64,000 nucleotides of DNA from Bifidobacterium asteroides. GTDB lineage: Bacteria; Actinomycetota; Actinomycetes; Actinomycetales; Bifidobacteriaceae. A model generated the notes under the pieces. That model made no database searches, was not told the origin of the DNA, and worked only from the letters and a program-made list of their open reading frames with translations. The stretch is taken from the NCBI RefSeq assembly GCF_003202755.1, contig NZ_QGLK01000003.1, positions 1 through 64,000 of the forward strand, written 5' to 3'. Below are positions 6,570 to 16,080 of this stretch, in pieces. The position numbers were made by a program, and so were the translations under genes. Position 1 is the stretch's first letter, and each line of letters opens with the position of its first letter.

Positions 6570-7697
6570 CTACATATAAGTAATAAAGTTAGAGATTTCT
6601 AACAAACTTTTGTATATTTCTTTTTCCAGTACATCTGCCTTCATATCTGGGAATAGCGATCTTACAATGCAGTTTTCTGGGTCGGGTTTATCAAAATTTA
6701 TCTGTTTTCCGGTATCTAAGTAATGCATGCAGCGATTACGGAGGATATGTCCCTGTTTGGAATTAAACAATTCCGCCACCGGACTGTACACTGTAAGGTC
6801 TTTTAATGATGCAAGAGCAGATTCTTCGGTGCTCTGGGGGATTACTTGTCGGATTGTTCTAAAAGAGTGATACGCGATAAGCACAAGTTTGCGAAAATAA
6901 GTTCCGTGGAAGTCAAACTCGATCCTGGGCGCAACGAAAAGGATATTATTGATTGCTGACTCAACGAGAAACAGTATTCTTTTTCGCGAAGTAGATAGGC
7001 CTGTGGCATATCTGTCTCTAAAATACTTCTCTGAGCAATAATCTTTGCATTCTATTGCCCAGTTGAAATCAGCAGTATTTAAGGAAGGAGGAAGTGCTGT
7101 CTTTCCAGTGAATAGTGAGTAGGTAAGACGCAAATCTGCACCATATTCTCTGCATAACTCGTAAAGGTGCATGCTGTCTATTTCTTCAGGATTGTCATAA
7201 CCTAAATGAAATGTTACTGTTAAATTTGAACCCACGGGTCTATTATTTATGGTGTAAATACCTAGGTCTTTTTGAAATCGTCTCAATACTTTAATTGGAT
7301 GCATGCAGAATTGGTTCTTAAAAACATCTGAAATTGTTTGGAGCTCTTTTTCCATTGTGGGAATGGAAAATTTAGTATTATCTAGTAATTTCAACCGGTG
7401 ACGCATGCGCAATTCGTAATTCTTAGCTTCTTTGCTATGGGGCAGTGGCATCTTGCCCAAGCCATGCTTTCTTAATAGCTCTTGTTCCAATTGAAAGCTC
7501 TCAACAAGAACTTGCATATAGAATGGAAGCTCAATTATCATAAGTATAGGGCGATTCCATTTATCTTGTTGTATGACACGGAAACTTTCAAGACACCATT
7601 GCAGATCAGTAACGGCCATCTTGATGCCCGCCTTCTCATTGGCATCAAAGGTTCTTTTGTGCTGATTCATCTTTACCTGTGCTTCAGATGTTCCCAT
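6570..7697 (-). CDS. Unknown protein with an Rx4H (HEPN-like) motif
   Basis: I do not recognise the family. The 375-residue, largely helical protein is encoded in markedly AT-rich DNA, unlike the chromosomal core. Near the C-terminus the segment HILRNRCMHYLD contains R320-N-x-x-x-H325, the Rx4H signature of HEPN RNases, again with the typical Asn after Arg. No transmembrane segment is evident. Two starts are possible: 7697, where AAGGA is only two bases from the ATG, or 7670 (nine codons in), with AGG at better spacing. It stands alone. A role in defence or as a toxin is inference from the motif and the accessory context; the motif may also be chance. Confidence 0.65.
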   Translation of the reverse strand: MGTSEAQVKMNQHKRTFDANEKAGIKMAVTDLQWCLESFRVIQQDKWNRPILMIIELPFYMQVLVESFQLEQELLRKHGLGKMPLPHSKEAKNYELRMRHRLKLLDNTKFSIPTMEKELQTISDVFKNQFCMHPIKVLRRFQKDLGIYTINNRPVGSNLTVTFHLGYDNPEEIDSMHLYELCREYGADLRLTYSLFTGKTALPPSLNTADFNWAIECKDYCSEKYFRDRYATGLSTSRKRILFLVESAINNILFVAPRIEFDFHGTYFRKLVLIAYHSFRTIRQVIPQSTEESALASLKDLTVYSPVAELFNSKQGHILRNRCMHYLDTGKQINFDKPDPENCIVRSLFPDMKADVLEKEIYKSLLEISNFITYM

Positions 7698-7913
7698 ATC
7701 CTTACTCTAATTTGTTTCAGTTCAGTCGAAGAAATCTAACGGTAGATGGTGAGCCAAAATAGTTGTGTGGCTACGCATTGGAAAACACGCATCTGGGCAG
7801 TACTCAGGTAGCGGCGTTCATGCTCAAATATTGTGGGCAGAGCTTTGTTAATCCATAATTTGCATGCTTGCGTCGGAGTCTTGTAGGCAGCTAGTCTTGA
7901 TATGATGTTGGCC

Positions 7914-8187
7914 TTAGTCTCGTAGAGCGCGGCTCAAGGTGTCCCGAAGAGACCGGGAACGTTTTTCCTTCTTCGACTTAGCTGTGACATCTATGGTCCG
8001 GAGAAGCGATTGCGAAAGCCGCACCGAGATCGTTTTCAGATGCACATCTGACATGTGAGGACACCTGGCCTTAATCGGTCCTACCCCAAGCTTGCCAGTT
8101 CTCCATCTCATATCCGGCTGCCATGTTGCCAAGTATCTGGTCGTCTACATTAAAATAATTATTGATTTCTTTCCTGTCCATAGTCAT
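7914..8187 (-). pseudogene. Frameshifted antitoxin of a type II toxin-antitoxin pair
   Basis: Read from the ATG at 8187 the frame gives MTMDRKEINNYFN then DQILGNMAAGYEMENWQAWG and stops at about 8071. The neighbouring frame continues with KTISVRLSQSLLRTIDVTAKSKKE and RSRSLRDTLSRALRD up to 7914. Together they look like one antitoxin of about 88 residues: an N-terminal MAAxYExGxW segment that contacts the toxin, and a C-terminal ribbon-helix-helix-like part. One extra base in the GGGG at about 8090 would explain the break. A ribosome-binding site sits in the end of the toxin gene, three bases upstream. It is a single indel away from intact. Confidence 0.6.
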
Positions 8188-8190
8188 CAG

Positions 8191-8406
8191 TCATCTCCTA
8201 TAAATTCTCATTCTGCGCAAGGTCTTATTGACTAGCGGTGTCGTTGGGTGATCAATCAGGTATTTTCCAGGGCCAATTTCCGCTGGGCTTTTGTGATAGG
8301 CCGCCATTTCCAAGAGTCGGCCCTTGGAATCAAGGCTAATTGCTATCCATGAGTCTGACCTATCCAGTCTTGGTGACGACATTATGGTCAATTGAGACGC
8401 ATGCAT
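8191..8406 (-). pseudogene. Truncated toxin partner of the antitoxin remnant
   Basis: The 71-residue frame has the middle and C-terminal blocks of a small toxin that normally has about 90 residues: SWIAISLDSKGRLLEMAAY and KYLIDHPTTPLVNKTLRRM, resembling the usual GRLLEV and YLIIHAMxPxTKKxL blocks. The N-terminal strand and helix are missing upstream. The expected His in YLIIHA is present as DH. The stop codon is three bases before the antitoxin ATG. Probably inactive. Confidence 0.5.
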
Positions 8407-8565
8407 AACGTCGGTAGATTCAAGCTCTTTATGCTTTCAGGAATCGAGGGTACGCAACTGGATCTGGATTAGTGGAAACAAGCAACGTTTTACGGACAAG
8501 CGCGCTCGGCCCGCAACCTGGCCTGATACAGCGTAAAGTTTGTGTAGAAATACGTCGATAAATGT

Positions 8566-9207
8566 ATGTATGATAAAGGTATGGAATATTCAGACAGGGC
8601 CGGTCTGCAAGTCGGCTACGCGCGAGTGAGCACGCTGGAGCAGAACGAAGACCTGCAGACCGATGCCCTGAAGAAGGCCGGCTGCGAGAGGATTTACGTC
8701 GATCATGCGTCGGGCGCCAAGGCAAGCCGCCCCCAGCTGGACCGGATGCTGGACATGCTCTGTCGGGGGGACACGGTGGTGGTATGGAAGCTCGACCGCC
8801 TCGGACGCAGCGTCCAGAACCTGGTCGACCTGATGGACCGCTTCCAGAAGATGGGGGTGGAATTCCGCAGCCTGACTGAGAACATGGACACCAGCACGTC
8901 GGGAGGGGTGCTGATCTTCAACATCTTCTCGGCTCTGGCCCAGTTCGAACGCGACCTGATCCGGGAACGCACCATGGCCGGCCTGAAAGCGGCCAGGGCC
9001 CGAGGGAGGAAAGGCGGCCGGCCCAGCAAGCTCTCCGACAAGGACATCGCCATGATTCGCCAGCTGTACGATTCCAGGACCGTGACCGTCCAGGAGATAG
9101 CCGACAGGTTCAACGTCAGCCGAAGCACCATCTACAAGGCCTTGGAACACTCGAAGGAGCGGAGCCAGCAGCATAACGCACCGTTTGGGTATTATTTTCC
9201 TGCCTAA
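8566..9207 (+). CDS. Serine recombinase (resolvase/invertase family)
   Basis: A complete small serine recombinase of 213 residues. The N-terminal catalytic domain has VGYARVST with the nucleophile Ser at 22 (17 if the ATG at 8581 is used), LDRLGRSVQNL, and the ALAQFERDLIRERTMAGLKAARARGRKGGRP block of the E-helix. The C-terminus is an HTH_7-type helix-turn-helix (IADRFNVSRSTIYKAL). Its GC-rich codon use contrasts with the AT-rich genes to the left. The site it acts on is unknown; a short direct repeat (gataaatgtatg and gataaaggtatg at about 8554-8584) lies at its start and could be part of a crossover site. No transposase is next to it. Confidence 0.92.
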   Translation: MYDKGMEYSDRAGLQVGYARVSTLEQNEDLQTDALKKAGCERIYVDHASGAKASRPQLDRMLDMLCRGDTVVVWKLDRLGRSVQNLVDLMDRFQKMGVEFRSLTENMDTSTSGGVLIFNIFSALAQFERDLIRERTMAGLKAARARGRKGGRPSKLSDKDIAMIRQLYDSRTVTVQEIADRFNVSRSTIYKALEHSKERSQQHNAPFGYYFPA

Positions 9208-9256
9208 CGCCCTGTTTACGACCAACAAACCATGCTGTTTGATTAAAGCCGCAGGC

Positions 9257-9853
9257 TCAATGAGAGAAAATAATAATTAAAACGAGTACGACAAGGGAAA
9301 GTGTATACATCACGTACATGGCGTAAATAGCCATTGAAGTATTGGCATTCGACTCTCTCAACGTCTCTATTTGAGCGCTTAGGGTTTCAATGAGGGAGGT
9401 TGTTTTTTCTTCCTTGGATTGTTTCTGATTCAGCTTCGTAATATCCTGAAGCTCCTCGTCATCCCAAGAAAACTGGATAGAAGATTTGCAGAGCACTAGT
9501 ACGGCAATAAACATAGCGCTAAACAAAAGGATAATAAAGAAAACGAAAACGACCCATAATCTTCCTGTAAGACTATTCGAAGTGGAATACGATAAGAAGG
9601 CAGCGAAGCCGGATATAGCGCCGAACCCCAGCAGACGCACGGCAAGATCCATCTGCTTGTCGTGCTTATCCTGGAGTTCGTTGTACCTCAGCTGAGTCTG
9701 TTCAAGGGTCCATTGAAGTTGTTGCTTTTGGTCTTCGCTCATCTGCTGGCCCTGTTTATGGGTTTGTTGAGAAGTTTGCGTTCGGCCACCTTTCTTGCGA
9801 ATGAAACCCCGTATTTTTCCCATTGGCTCTGACCATTTCGTCCTTTTCCCCAT
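9257..9853 (-). CDS. Coiled-coil membrane protein of unknown function
   Basis: I do not recognise this 198-residue protein. Residues 1-38 are basic, 39-68 are Gln-rich and probably coiled-coil, two hydrophobic helices follow at about 70-90 and 97-121, then a charged helical region (about 125-170) and a final hydrophobic helix at 175-197. This layout, with two central membrane helices, a coiled coil and an end helix, is reminiscent of 2TM effector modules such as SLATT, but I see no diagnostic motif. It is transcribed away from the next gene and towards the recombinase. AT-content is intermediate. Confidence 0.7.
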   Translation of the reverse strand: MGKRTKWSEPMGKIRGFIRKKGGRTQTSQQTHKQGQQMSEDQKQQLQWTLEQTQLRYNELQDKHDKQMDLAVRLLGFGAISGFAAFLSYSTSNSLTGRLWVVFVFFIILLFSAMFIAVLVLCKSSIQFSWDDEELQDITKLNQKQSKEEKTTSLIETLSAQIETLRESNANTSMAIYAMYVMYTLSLVVLVLIIIFSH

Positions 9854-10015
9854 AACGGATGCCTCCCTATCATGCTGACATGAATAATATTATTGGCCGG
9901 CCCATGCCCAGGAATTCATAAAATATGTACCACTCCCTATTCAATTGAGGAAACGGTGCGAGGGCCGTATTTGGCTATTAGAGACCCGGGGAGGAAAGGA
10001 AGAGGAGGTCTGATC

Positions 10016-10387
10016 ATGACGATGACAAGCGGGTACATCAAGGAACAGGTGGAGCTTCTGCAGCAGGTCAACCAGGGCAATAGGGCTTTCACCCTGGCCA
10101 ACCCGTCGTCTCTTCGGTTTACATACCCCACGCGCGAAGAGATCGACTTTGGTTCCGGCCTCAAGCCGCTGATATGCGGGGAGGAGGGCATCCTCCTCTA
10201 CGACCATGAAGCTCGGCAGTACATGGGGTACTTCCCCGGCCACCTGGAGATTGGCAAGGAGACGCAGATACGTCCATGCACCAACGGCGAGGAATACGAC
10301 ACGACAGGGGAAGAGCATCCGGTCGACGACCCCGTGCAGGAAGAGTACGGCACCTGCACCGTCGCCGGCCCAGTCGAAGAGCATTGA
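10016..10387 (+). CDS. Unknown acidic protein, 123 residues
   Basis: The start at 10016 is set by a strong gaggaggt (10002-10009) six bases upstream, not by the longer open frame. The product has no signal peptide or membrane helix. It has a compact N-terminal part with Phe/Tyr-rich strands (SLRFTYPTREEIDFG, LLYDHEARQYMGYFPGH) and an acidic tail (EEYDTTGEEHPVDDPVQEEYG). I cannot assign it. It is isolated between the membrane protein and decayed DNA. Confidence 0.65.
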   Translation: MTMTSGYIKEQVELLQQVNQGNRAFTLANPSSLRFTYPTREEIDFGSGLKPLICGEEGILLYDHEARQYMGYFPGHLEIGKETQIRPCTNGEEYDTTGEEHPVDDPVQEEYGTCTVAGPVEEH

Positions 10388-11535
10388 GAGAAGCGCCATG
10401 CCGCTCGCATTATTCGGGGAAATGGGACGGCATGGCAAGGCCCAGCCTATGGCCTGGAGTCAAAGCGCTAGGGTCTGGATCGAAGAATATGGATAACCCG
10501 GCATGCGGGCGTCTGGTCACCAGCGGCGGACCCTGGGGTACATCTGGCCCGCCAGCAGCTGGCCGATGACGCTGCTAGCCGCCTGCTCGGCCCTGGCTCT
10601 GTCCTCCGGAGACACTTCCTCGCCTGTCATGGCCCTTATCGTAAAGACATATGGAGAGCGTACCGTACGCCCATACCATGGGTAAAGGGCCGAGCGTACG
10701 TGCGGACGGGCTGTCAGAGCCGCGAAAAAGCATATTAGGGTTTTTCAATCAAAGGATCCGAAGCTGAAGCGAATCCTTGAGGAGGCTGCTCGCCACAGCA
10801 AGGCCGCGTATGAAAAACCAACCCTTTCTCACCTAGTGTAATATAAAATTGTATGAAATATTATGCTGCAGAAAACCGAATGGGATACATCTTCCCCCCC
10901 CCCCTCCCCTATCGCGAGAACTCAAATTGTGGTATCGGAGCAAATAGATCGCAGAAAGATCAATATTGAGATGCAGTGTTCAGATTATTCTTGCTTCAAG
11001 ATTATTCATGGTATTAATGCGCCTCAAGTATACTCGACTATTGTCGGTGCTTTGCTGAAGTTTATGGGGAAATCACCGGTGTAGTTTTTTTTTTCAGTCG
11101 ATCTGAATAGCGTGACTAGATTCCGGCTTGGGCCGGCTTATTGTGTGATTGGTTGTTGTGATTAGGTTCGAGGTTGCGAATTTAGTGAGACCGACCAAAT
11201 GAACGTGATTACATTTTGCTTGTAATAAGCCGGTTGTTGGTAAATTCGCTCACGGTGGCGTTACTACAGCACTGTGACTCCTGCGAAGGCTGACGAGAAA
11301 ACTGCCCAAATGGTACGGGCGGTGTGCGTGGTGTTGGCGGTCCACTCCCTAATTCGCTTAGACGGCCCCGCCCTCAAACACTCAACGCCGCGAGTTCCGA
11401 TTGGCCGATTGCCGCGTCGGGAGTTGGAGTTTCTTGCCCAATCATAAATAGCTTGCATCTCAAATTGGGCAGGACCTCCAATGAATATCGTTGAGCTGAT
11501 GGAGTGCTATCTAGTCGAGCTTTTTATCCTACAGC
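10388..11535. other. Decayed stretch without an intact gene
   Basis: On the minus strand an open frame without a convincing start runs from about 10730 to 10517 and ends in SPEDRARAEQAASSVIGQLL followed by AGQMYPRVRRW; it has a coding-like composition and may be the C-terminal remnant of a lost gene. On the plus strand at about 10753-10845 a similar fragment reads DPKLKRILEEAARHSKAAYE. A poly-C run of eleven lies at about 10895-10906. No function can be assigned to any of these. Confidence 0.45.
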
Positions 11536-12620
11536 TCAGCAATTGGATGAGCGCGCCCGCGGCGGCCAAACAACTCCAACGACGGCCACCCTGGTCCATC
11601 CCCAAATTAACAGGATTGGCATCACTAAGGATGAGCCTATGGCACCAGCTGCGTAGTAGAGAGTGAGATACACGCTGCTGTAATTGCCAAACTGAGGTGG
11701 ATTGATGGATACTACGGCGACTCGGTTAGCTGTTTGGTCGCCGAAGCAACCGGCATCAAAGATGGCGAGCCCGATTACACAAAGTACGGGGTTGCCGATA
11801 TCGATGAGCAGGATGGTCGCGCCGATTGCGGCTGCGATCAAACAACCGATGACGACGACATGCGGACCGTGACAGTCGGTCAGGCTGCCGGCCCATCTGG
11901 TCACGAGCAGTCCCAAGACACCGGCGAGGCTATAGAGCCCAATCTGCGTAGGATTCAGACTGTAAGGCGGTTTGGAGAGTGCTATTGAAAGGCTGACCCA
12001 AACGAGATTGAAAGCAGAAAACCAGAGCATGCCGGTTGCGGATGCCAGTCGAAGTGCTGGAGAGATGCGCAGCAATCGAGGAAGCGCTCGCAGAGTGGCA
12101 AAGTACGAACCTTTGTTTCCAGTTTGTTCCTGATGTCGAGGCTATACGATTGCGCAGAGCATGCCTGTCGCTACGAGCAGGGCTGCGAAGCAGATAAGCA
12201 TGCCACGCGCCATCCAAGCAAGCTCGTCAAGGCTCCTCCGACGAAGCGGCTGAGAAGAATACCAGCCGAATTTCCTGCAAGAACGATTCCTACTGGGCTA
12301 CTACGAACTTCGAGCGGCGTGAACCGCCCGACGGCAGAAACGGCTTCTGCAGCGACTGGGGAAGCGACCCCGACAAGTCCGAATACGCCTACCAATACTC
12401 CTGCAGTAGGAGCGCTGGTTGCGGCTGCTAGCACGATGCAAGTCCAACCAATTGAATGGGAACTAATCGACCAGGCGAAAGCGATCAGCCAACGGAGCCA
12501 GCAGTACCAGTCCGATAAGATACCCGGCCATCTCAGCAGTAACAATCTGCCCTGTCACAGCTGTTGAAACGCCGAAGTCAGCGGCGACGCTGCCAAATGC
12601 CGGTTGTACCGCATATCACA
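11536..12620 (-). pseudogene. Major facilitator (sugar/drug efflux type) pseudogene
   Basis: Three successive frames together give one MFS transporter. About 12615-12470 encodes FGSVAADFGVSTAVTGQIVT and LAPLADRFRLV (TM1-2 and the loop motif). About 12470-12171 encodes LAGNSAGILLSRFVGGALTS (TM4-5). About 12075-11536 encodes FSAFNLVWVSLSIALSKPPY, LYSLAGVLGLLVTRWAGSLT and the C-terminal helices. The order matches the YnfM-like branch. At least two frame breaks, near 12475 and between 12170 and 12075, make it non-functional. Base composition is mixed. Confidence 0.8.
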
Positions 12621-13034
12621 CAATGATTATTTAGTGGTAAGGCGTTGATGATGGAACCAGCAAGATTCAAATACCTATAACTGCTCTTTCTGTTACCTGA
12701 GTCGCTATAGGTCACATGCATTAACAGTAAAGGTTATTGAAGCCTTACACAAAGATGGTATTTTCTAAAATAGATATAACGATGAGAGAACAATGAACGC
12801 ATTATAAATGCTATTGTGAAAGCAATGATCAAAATAAAATAATCGTGCGTAAGACTGTATTATATATATCTTATGAGGATAAAGTAAGAAAAATGTAAAG
12901 ATACCCGCAGCAAAATAGACAAATTTAAAAAAGCCACTTCTTCTTCAAATGCTCAATAATCATTTGCTAGCAAGATATTGTAAAATAGATAACGACTGAG
13001 ACAAACTAGTTTTGCAAACAAGTCAATTTTGGAA
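12621..13034. other. AT-rich gene-free stretch
   Basis: No open frame, RNA gene or repeat is supported. The composition is strongly AT-rich compared with the core, consistent with imported or decaying DNA. Confidence 0.5.
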
Positions 13035-13232
13035 TTAGCTACTTCTTACGGCATTGATAGAATTGTCGTAGTTTCTCAAAGACAAAATAATCGTATATAA
13101 ATGAAGGATTAGTGCAAAGAATCCCAATGAGCAAGGAATTTCTGAAGACCCTTGAAAACATATAAAAGCTATTAGGATAAGACAAATAGCGATACTTAGG
13201 CATAGCAAAGCAAGCAGTGCCGAGGAGTCCAT
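13035..13232 (-). CDS. Small hydrophobic protein (uncertain)
   Basis: A 65-residue frame with two hydrophobic stretches (about residues 6-27 and 35-52). No convincing ribosome-binding site precedes it. It may be a small membrane protein or a chance frame in AT-rich DNA. The 200 bases between it and the next gene hold nothing recognisable. Confidence 0.3.
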   Translation of the reverse strand: MDSSALLALLCLSIAICLILIAFICFQGSSEIPCSLGFFALILHLYTIILSLRNYDNSINAVRSS

Positions 13233-13434
13233 AAAAGTCTAGAAGACAACTTTGGTGGCTAGGAATGACAAAGATCTAAAACAAGCTCCACATAAAGAAT
13301 CTTGGACCGTAATTAATGCTATTGCAAATTCTCAGAAATCTGCTTACGAACCAGCTTTTAGTACATGATACATATACTAAACTATTGAGGTATTAGATGA
13401 ATTTTCAGATCACTAAATATGGAGGAAAACAAAA

Positions 13435-13959
13435 ATGGATTCCTACCCTATTGGCATTGCATCGCAATCATTGAGGATTCCTGATGAGGGGGCTACATTC
13501 CACACAATTCCAGAAGCACTTACTTTCATGGCGCGAAATACGGTTAGTTTTACAAATCAACAAGTTCCGTCAGTTTACAGCTTCTATCAGCATTCCTCAT
13601 GGTCGTCAACGGTATCTACTGGTTTAAATGCAAAAAATTCACCTCATGTCACTGCTGCCTCTCCAGGTTTAACCAGCCTTCAAATATCATTTTTTAAAGA
13701 AGGAAAAGATAATTGGGACTTTGTTTCATCTACACCAAATAGAAAATACATTATTGAGCGTTGGCCAAAAGAAGGGAATTCCAAGCGTGATGGTAATTCA
13801 ATAGGTCTTAAACGCCATATCTTCATAATGTATAAGCAAGACACAAGACGCAACATATACACATATCTCGGTCAATACAGAATTGTTGCTCTGTTCCCAA
13901 TCACAGAAAATGAGGCACGGACCGAAGGTTTGCAGATAGCTCTATGGGAGAGAGAGTAA
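13435..13959 (+). CDS. Unknown protein, 174 residues
   Basis: A real gene by its signals: ggagg 12 bases before the ATG and an AT-rich but coding-like composition. The C-terminal half has RHIFIMYKQDTRR then IYTYLGQYRIVALFP, a strand-rich region that ends near residue 155. I see no signal peptide or membrane helix and do not recognise the family. It lies alone between the small hydrophobic frame and a chromosomal breakpoint, so it is probably cargo of an integrated or decayed element. Confidence 0.6.
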   Translation: MDSYPIGIASQSLRIPDEGATFHTIPEALTFMARNTVSFTNQQVPSVYSFYQHSSWSSTVSTGLNAKNSPHVTAASPGLTSLQISFFKEGKDNWDFVSSTPNRKYIIERWPKEGNSKRDGNSIGLKRHIFIMYKQDTRRNIYTYLGQYRIVALFPITENEARTEGLQIALWERE

Positions 13960-14744
13960 TCTTGTTCAAGAAACATGATTAGTCTATATATTCCATCTTC
14001 TGTCTTGTAACAATGCAACCCTTGCATAAAGGCATTGTGATCAAAACTGTTAGGACAACTCTATACAACTTTGTCTCAAATTCCACATCTAATAGTTAGA
14101 TTCCAATTACTATTCGATGGTGGGAGCCGAGTCGAGTTTTATACTGCTTATACGCGTTTGTCTAAACTAATGGTGCGACAGGACGCACTCTAATCACTTA
14201 TATGGAGTGGTACGCGATTTCCTGGGTGGGTTTTTGGAGGCGGTACTTAGTGAAGCGAGATGCATGGACAGCATGCTAATGGGTTCCGTGTTAGGTTTTA
14301 CGTTTCGTGTCCATGTCAGTGATCTAAACAAGTTTCTTCAACTCGATGGTGTTTTATTACGTGTTTTGGGAACCATTATGCTCGTGGAATATGAATTCTT
14401 GAAGGTTGGGCCAGTCTTATTCGACGTCCAAATACAGCTAAACGACATTAGAAGGTTGAGCGCGATGAGCACGAGCTTAGATTTGCCGGATTTGAGGCTG
14501 AAGGGGTTGGGTCGGTCAGTCAAGTGTTTCGTAATACACCTGTAAAGGAACAACGCCGGACATTGAGCAATAGTCCGATTTATTGTGCCCGTACGACCAT
14601 ATTCGATTGCTTTGTGTTAGCACCCCATGTGGTCTCGTAGTATTTCGGATAGATAGCGCTTTTAAATCGTGCTATAGCTGTGGTTTGCCAGGGTTTTGGT
14701 ATTTTACCCATACTCCCATCGAGATATGTAATCGTCTAATTTCT
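13960..14744. other. Gene-free stretch up to a chromosomal breakpoint
   Basis: Frames are open on both strands at 14207-14545 but neither carries a ribosome-binding site or a recognisable motif. The stretch ends at about 14745, where hydrolase homology starts in mid-gene. Confidence 0.45.
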
Positions 14745-15329
14745 CTTTTCCTGTTCGGACAGAGCTGGGGAGGCTATGCCGTCGGCGCTGTTCTCAACCT
14801 TCACCCAGAGGTCAGGGCTGCAGTCATGGTTTCTGGATTCAATCGTTCGATCGATATGATGCGTCAGCCTGGCAGAAAAATCGCTGGCCCTGCCGTCTCG
14901 CTTATCCTGCCCTGCCTGGGCTTGTATGAGCATATAAAGTTTGGGAAGTTTGCGGGCTATACCGCCTTGGATGGCTTGAAGAAATCCAAGGCGGGAATTT
15001 TCATAACTCAGAGCCGTGACGATCAGGTGGTCCCGGTCAGATATAGTTATGACCTCTTACATGAGATATTTCAGTCCAACCCACGATTCCTTTTTCGTGA
15101 ATACCAGGATCGCGGGCACGCCTATGTCTACTATTCACAGGACTCAGTGCGATACTGCAAGCAATTCGACCAGGAATACAAGGAACACATGAGACGACTG
15201 GGTCAAAAGCCCTCTAACGAAAGCTATAACGCATATTCGGCCAAGCATTTCGACAAGTCGAAGGGCTTCGAGCTGGATGTGCCGTTGATGAACCAAATGG
15301 CGGACTTCTATCGCCAATATAAGAGTTAA
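14745..15329 (+). pseudogene. 5'-truncated alpha/beta hydrolase
   Basis: Homology begins abruptly at LFLFGQSWGGYAVGAVL, which is the nucleophile elbow (GxSxG as GQSWGG). The rest of the enzyme is intact: FITQSRDDQVVPVRYSYDL holds the acid and EYQDRGHAYVYY the catalytic His. An alternative ATG at 14583 would add about 54 residues, but those are Cys-rich and unrelated to the fold, and the first half of the hydrolase is missing. The gene was therefore cut by the insertion or deletion that joined the AT-rich block to the chromosome. Confidence 0.75.
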
Positions 15330-15405
15330 AGAGTTAAGACGTAGAAATTCCAGTCAGAGGCGGTTCTTTTTCATCCACGGATGAGCGAGCCAGCATTCAA
15401 CACGA

Positions 15406-16080
15406 TTACTGGTTCGTCATGTTGGCCTGATACCAGAGAACGGCAATGTTGATCCGGTCCCTGACCTTGATCTTTGCCAGTATGCGGCTGACGGTCTTTT
15501 TGACCGAGTCAGGCTGTAGCTGGAGATGCTCAGCAATCTCCGCATTCGTCAAGCCTTGGCTGACCAGCGAAGCGACCTCAAGCTCGCGTTTGCCCAGCTG
15601 GGCGAATTTTTCGCGAGCCTTAGACTCATCACTGGCTCTTGTCTTTGGGACTCCTCTCCTGATCACTTCGGCCGTGATGCGCGGCGTAAGAATGGCATCG
15701 CCTGCATGCACCGCATGGATGGCTCTATTCAGATCGGCTGTCTTGACATCCTTGAGCAAGAAGCCGGAGGCGCCTGCCCCTAAGGCTGTGAAGGCATAGT
15801 CATCCTCGTCGTAGGTGGTCAGAATAAGAATGCTCATTTCAGGGTGGAGCTTTTTGATGCGGCTGGTGGCATCCAGCCCGTCCATGACCGGCATTCGCAC
15901 ATCCATCAGAATCACATCAGGCAGGGGTTGCTGATTTTCGATGGCTGTGGCCAGTTTTTCCAAAGCTTCTTGGCCGTTGGCCGCCTGTGCTACGACATGC
16001 AAGGTTGGATCCTTGGCGACCATGAGTGCCAGTCCCATGCGGGTCGGGCGCTGGTCGTCGACGATCATGACACGGATCAT
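15406..16080 (-). CDS. NarL/LuxR-family response regulator
   Basis: Receiver domain over residues 1-120 with acidic pocket D8/D9, phospho-acceptor D60 in DVILMDVRMP and Lys in GFLLKDV, then a LuxR-type helix-turn-helix (LGKRELEVASLVSQGLTNAE ... KKTVSRILAKI). It overlaps the histidine kinase upstream by four bases, so kinase and regulator are made together. As the last gene of the ABC-exporter operon it probably controls that operon in response to a membrane-active compound; the signal is not known. Confidence 0.95.
   Translation of the reverse strand: MIRVMIVDDQRPTRMGLALMVAKDPTLHVVAQAANGQEALEKLATAIENQQPLPDVILMDVRMPVMDGLDATSRIKKLHPEMSILILTTYDEDDYAFTALGAGASGFLLKDVKTADLNRAIHAVHAGDAILTPRITAEVIRRGVPKTRASDESKAREKFAQLGKRELEVASLVSQGLTNAEIAEHLQLQPDSVKKTVSRILAKIKVRDRINIAVLWYQANMTNQ

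Noticed and set aside
10863-11084. 73-codon frame starting in a poly-C region
   Set aside because: No ribosome-binding site, crosses a homopolymer run and has no recognisable similarity.
11264-11458. 64-codon minus-strand frame
   Set aside because: No start signal, no motif; in decayed DNA before the MFS pseudogene.
14207-14545. 112-codon plus-strand frame and the 71-codon frame on the other strand
   Set aside because: Neither has start signals or motifs; overlapping frames on both strands imply chance.
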